Source: Fidelibacterota bacterium (lineage in GTDB: Bacteria; Fidelibacterota; UBA2242). From it: a DNA stretch of 5,791 bases. Below are positions 5,138 to 5,791 of this stretch, one piece after another. How positions within the stretch are numbered: position 1 is the stretch's first letter; every line of letters starts with the position of its first letter. Location: assembly GCA_023133185.1 (NCBI GenBank), contig JAGLWX010000306.1:1-5791 (forward strand), read 5' to 3'. The notes below the pieces were generated by a model, which worked only from the letters and a program-made list of their open reading frames with translations, did not search any database and was not told where the DNA came from. The position numbers and the translations under genes were made by a program.

Positions 5138-5791
5138 TTACTTCTTCAACTCCTCACTTACAATTTTCCATACATCATTTAGATTGGCAGGTTTGGTAAA
5201 AAACGGTATATTGGCTTTATTAAGCTGCTCTTTGACAGAAGTCTCATAATATAAACCGGTCATAAGAACTATTTTCTGTTCGGGCTTTCTTGACTTTATT
5301 TCCCTAACAAGTTCAAATCCATCCATAACCGGCATATCGATGTCGGATAAGATAATATCCGGTTGAATCTTTTCATAATTATCCAGCGCTTCTTTTCCAT
5401 TTACGGCTAAAAAGACCTCCAATCCCTTATCCTCGAAAAACGTCATATAAAATTCCCTGATATATGCCTCATCTTCGACTATTAAAATTTTCATCTGCTT
5501 CCTTTCAACTTTTAAAGGTAACTGAATCGAAAAAGTTGTCCCTTTGCCGACTTCCGATTCGACAAAGACTCTGCCCTTATGCTGCTTTTCAACAATATCT
5601 TTCACTACAACCAGTCCCAATCCGGTTCCTAATCCATCTACTTTCGTTGTAAAATAAACTTCAAATATCTTATCAAGTTTTTCCTTTTCAATTCCTGAGC
5701 CTGAATCCTGAATAGAAACCTCCGCAAATTTTCCATCCTTTGAAACAGAGGATCGAAGCGTGAGGGTTTTTTCTTCACTGTCAGCCATGGC
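5138..5791 (-). CDS. Hybrid histidine kinase-response regulator, C-terminal part (runs off the right edge)
   Basis: The frame is open through the right edge: the codon before the ATG at 5788 is Ala, and NAM-like text followed by TLTLRS is what normally follows a kinase N-box. That ATG is therefore most likely internal, and the sensor and His-containing domains lie beyond the window. Numbering from that Met, the GHKL ATPase domain has the G1 box DSGSGI (28-33), the F box IFEVYFTTK (41-49) and the G2 box GTGLGL (54-59), and it ends at FSIQLPL (86-92). After a linker of only about six residues a complete receiver domain starts at Met99 (MKILIVEDE). Its acidic pair is Glu105/Asp106, the phospho-acceptor is Asp149 in LSDIDMPVMDG, the switch Thr is 177 (LMTG), and Lys199 is in TKP. 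The gene ends soon after the receiver (EELKK). There is no DNA-binding output domain, so signal goes to a partner or feeds back on the kinase. The stimulus is unknown. Confidence 0.88.
   Translation of the reverse strand, partial: AMADSEEKTLTLRSSVSKDGKFAEVSIQDSGSGIEKEKLDKIFEVYFTTKVDGLGTGLGLVVVKDIVEKQHKGRVFVESEVGKGTTFSIQLPLKVERKQMKILIVEDEAYIREFYMTFFEDKGLEVFLAVNGKEALDNYEKIQPDIILSDIDMPVMDGFELVREIKSRKPEQKIVLMTGLYYETSVKEQLNKANIPFFTKPANLNDVWKIVSEELKK
5492..5505 (-). promoter_or_regulatory. Internal ribosome-binding site and ATG at the receiver domain
   Basis: On the minus strand AAAGGA (5505-5500) lies five bases before an ATG (5494-5492) inside the kinase-receiver frame. This ATG encodes Met99, the exact first residue of the receiver (MKILIVEDE). 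It may allow a free receiver of 118 residues to be made from the same message, or it may be the relic of a once separate response-regulator gene. Confidence 0.45.

Noticed and set aside
5464..5652. Plus-strand frame of 62 codons opposite the kinase domain
   Set aside because: It is antisense to conserved ATPase and receiver motifs and resembles no known protein.
1..5791. tRNA, rRNA or riboswitch genes
   Set aside because: No cloverleaf with a GTTC-type T-arm, no rRNA signature and no recognised aptamer core was found in the gaps by eye.

Overview
The window looks like a chromosomal stretch of a fairly AT-rich, free-living bacterium. A class IIA fructose-bisphosphate aldolase, a stand-alone RlmL/YpsC-type rRNA methyltransferase, a YbaK-type deacylase and a kinase-receiver fusion sit among gaps full of palindromic repeats. 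That mix would fit an FCB-group or similar environmental lineage (Bacteroidota, Ignavibacteria, KSB1 and relatives). This is an impression from gene style and repeats only; nothing here fixes the taxon.

Layout. Positions 1-137 (minus) hold the N-terminus of an RDD-family membrane protein that runs off the left edge. Positions 138-325 are an AT-rich gap with a possible promoter for it. Positions 323-466 (plus) hold a decayed fragment of a REP-associated (RAYT-like, Y1/HUH) transposase. It is followed by a strong hairpin (478-513) and a REP-like repeat (555-587). An IS110-family element occupies about 588-1788. It has an intact DEDD transposase on the minus strand (start best placed at 1573) and a structured, non-coding upstream end of about 210 bp that is the expected place for a bridge RNA. 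A gene-free gap (1789-1994) carries a short 7-bp tandem repeat and another hairpin.

Next come two minus-strand housekeeping genes: a THUMP-domain RNA methyltransferase (1995-3140) and fbaA-type aldolase (3247-4275), separated by a 14-bp perfect inverted repeat. The gap at 4276-4580 is divergent. It holds a 19-bp perfect inverted repeat whose arms are themselves palindromic, and then a good promoter and Shine-Dalgarno for a YbaK/EbsC-family aminoacyl-tRNA deacylase (4581-5048, plus). A GC-rich palindrome lies in the following convergent gap. The right edge (5138-5791, minus) is the C-terminal part of a histidine kinase fused to a receiver domain. A near-ideal internal ribosome-binding site and ATG lie exactly at the start of the receiver.

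The genes do not form one pathway. The features that stand out are mobile or regulatory: the IS110 element with its candidate guide RNA next to a REP-like repeat, a RAYT remnant beside palindromes, palindromes in most of the intergenic gaps, and the kinase-receiver fusion with a possible second product. None of these is proven from sequence alone.
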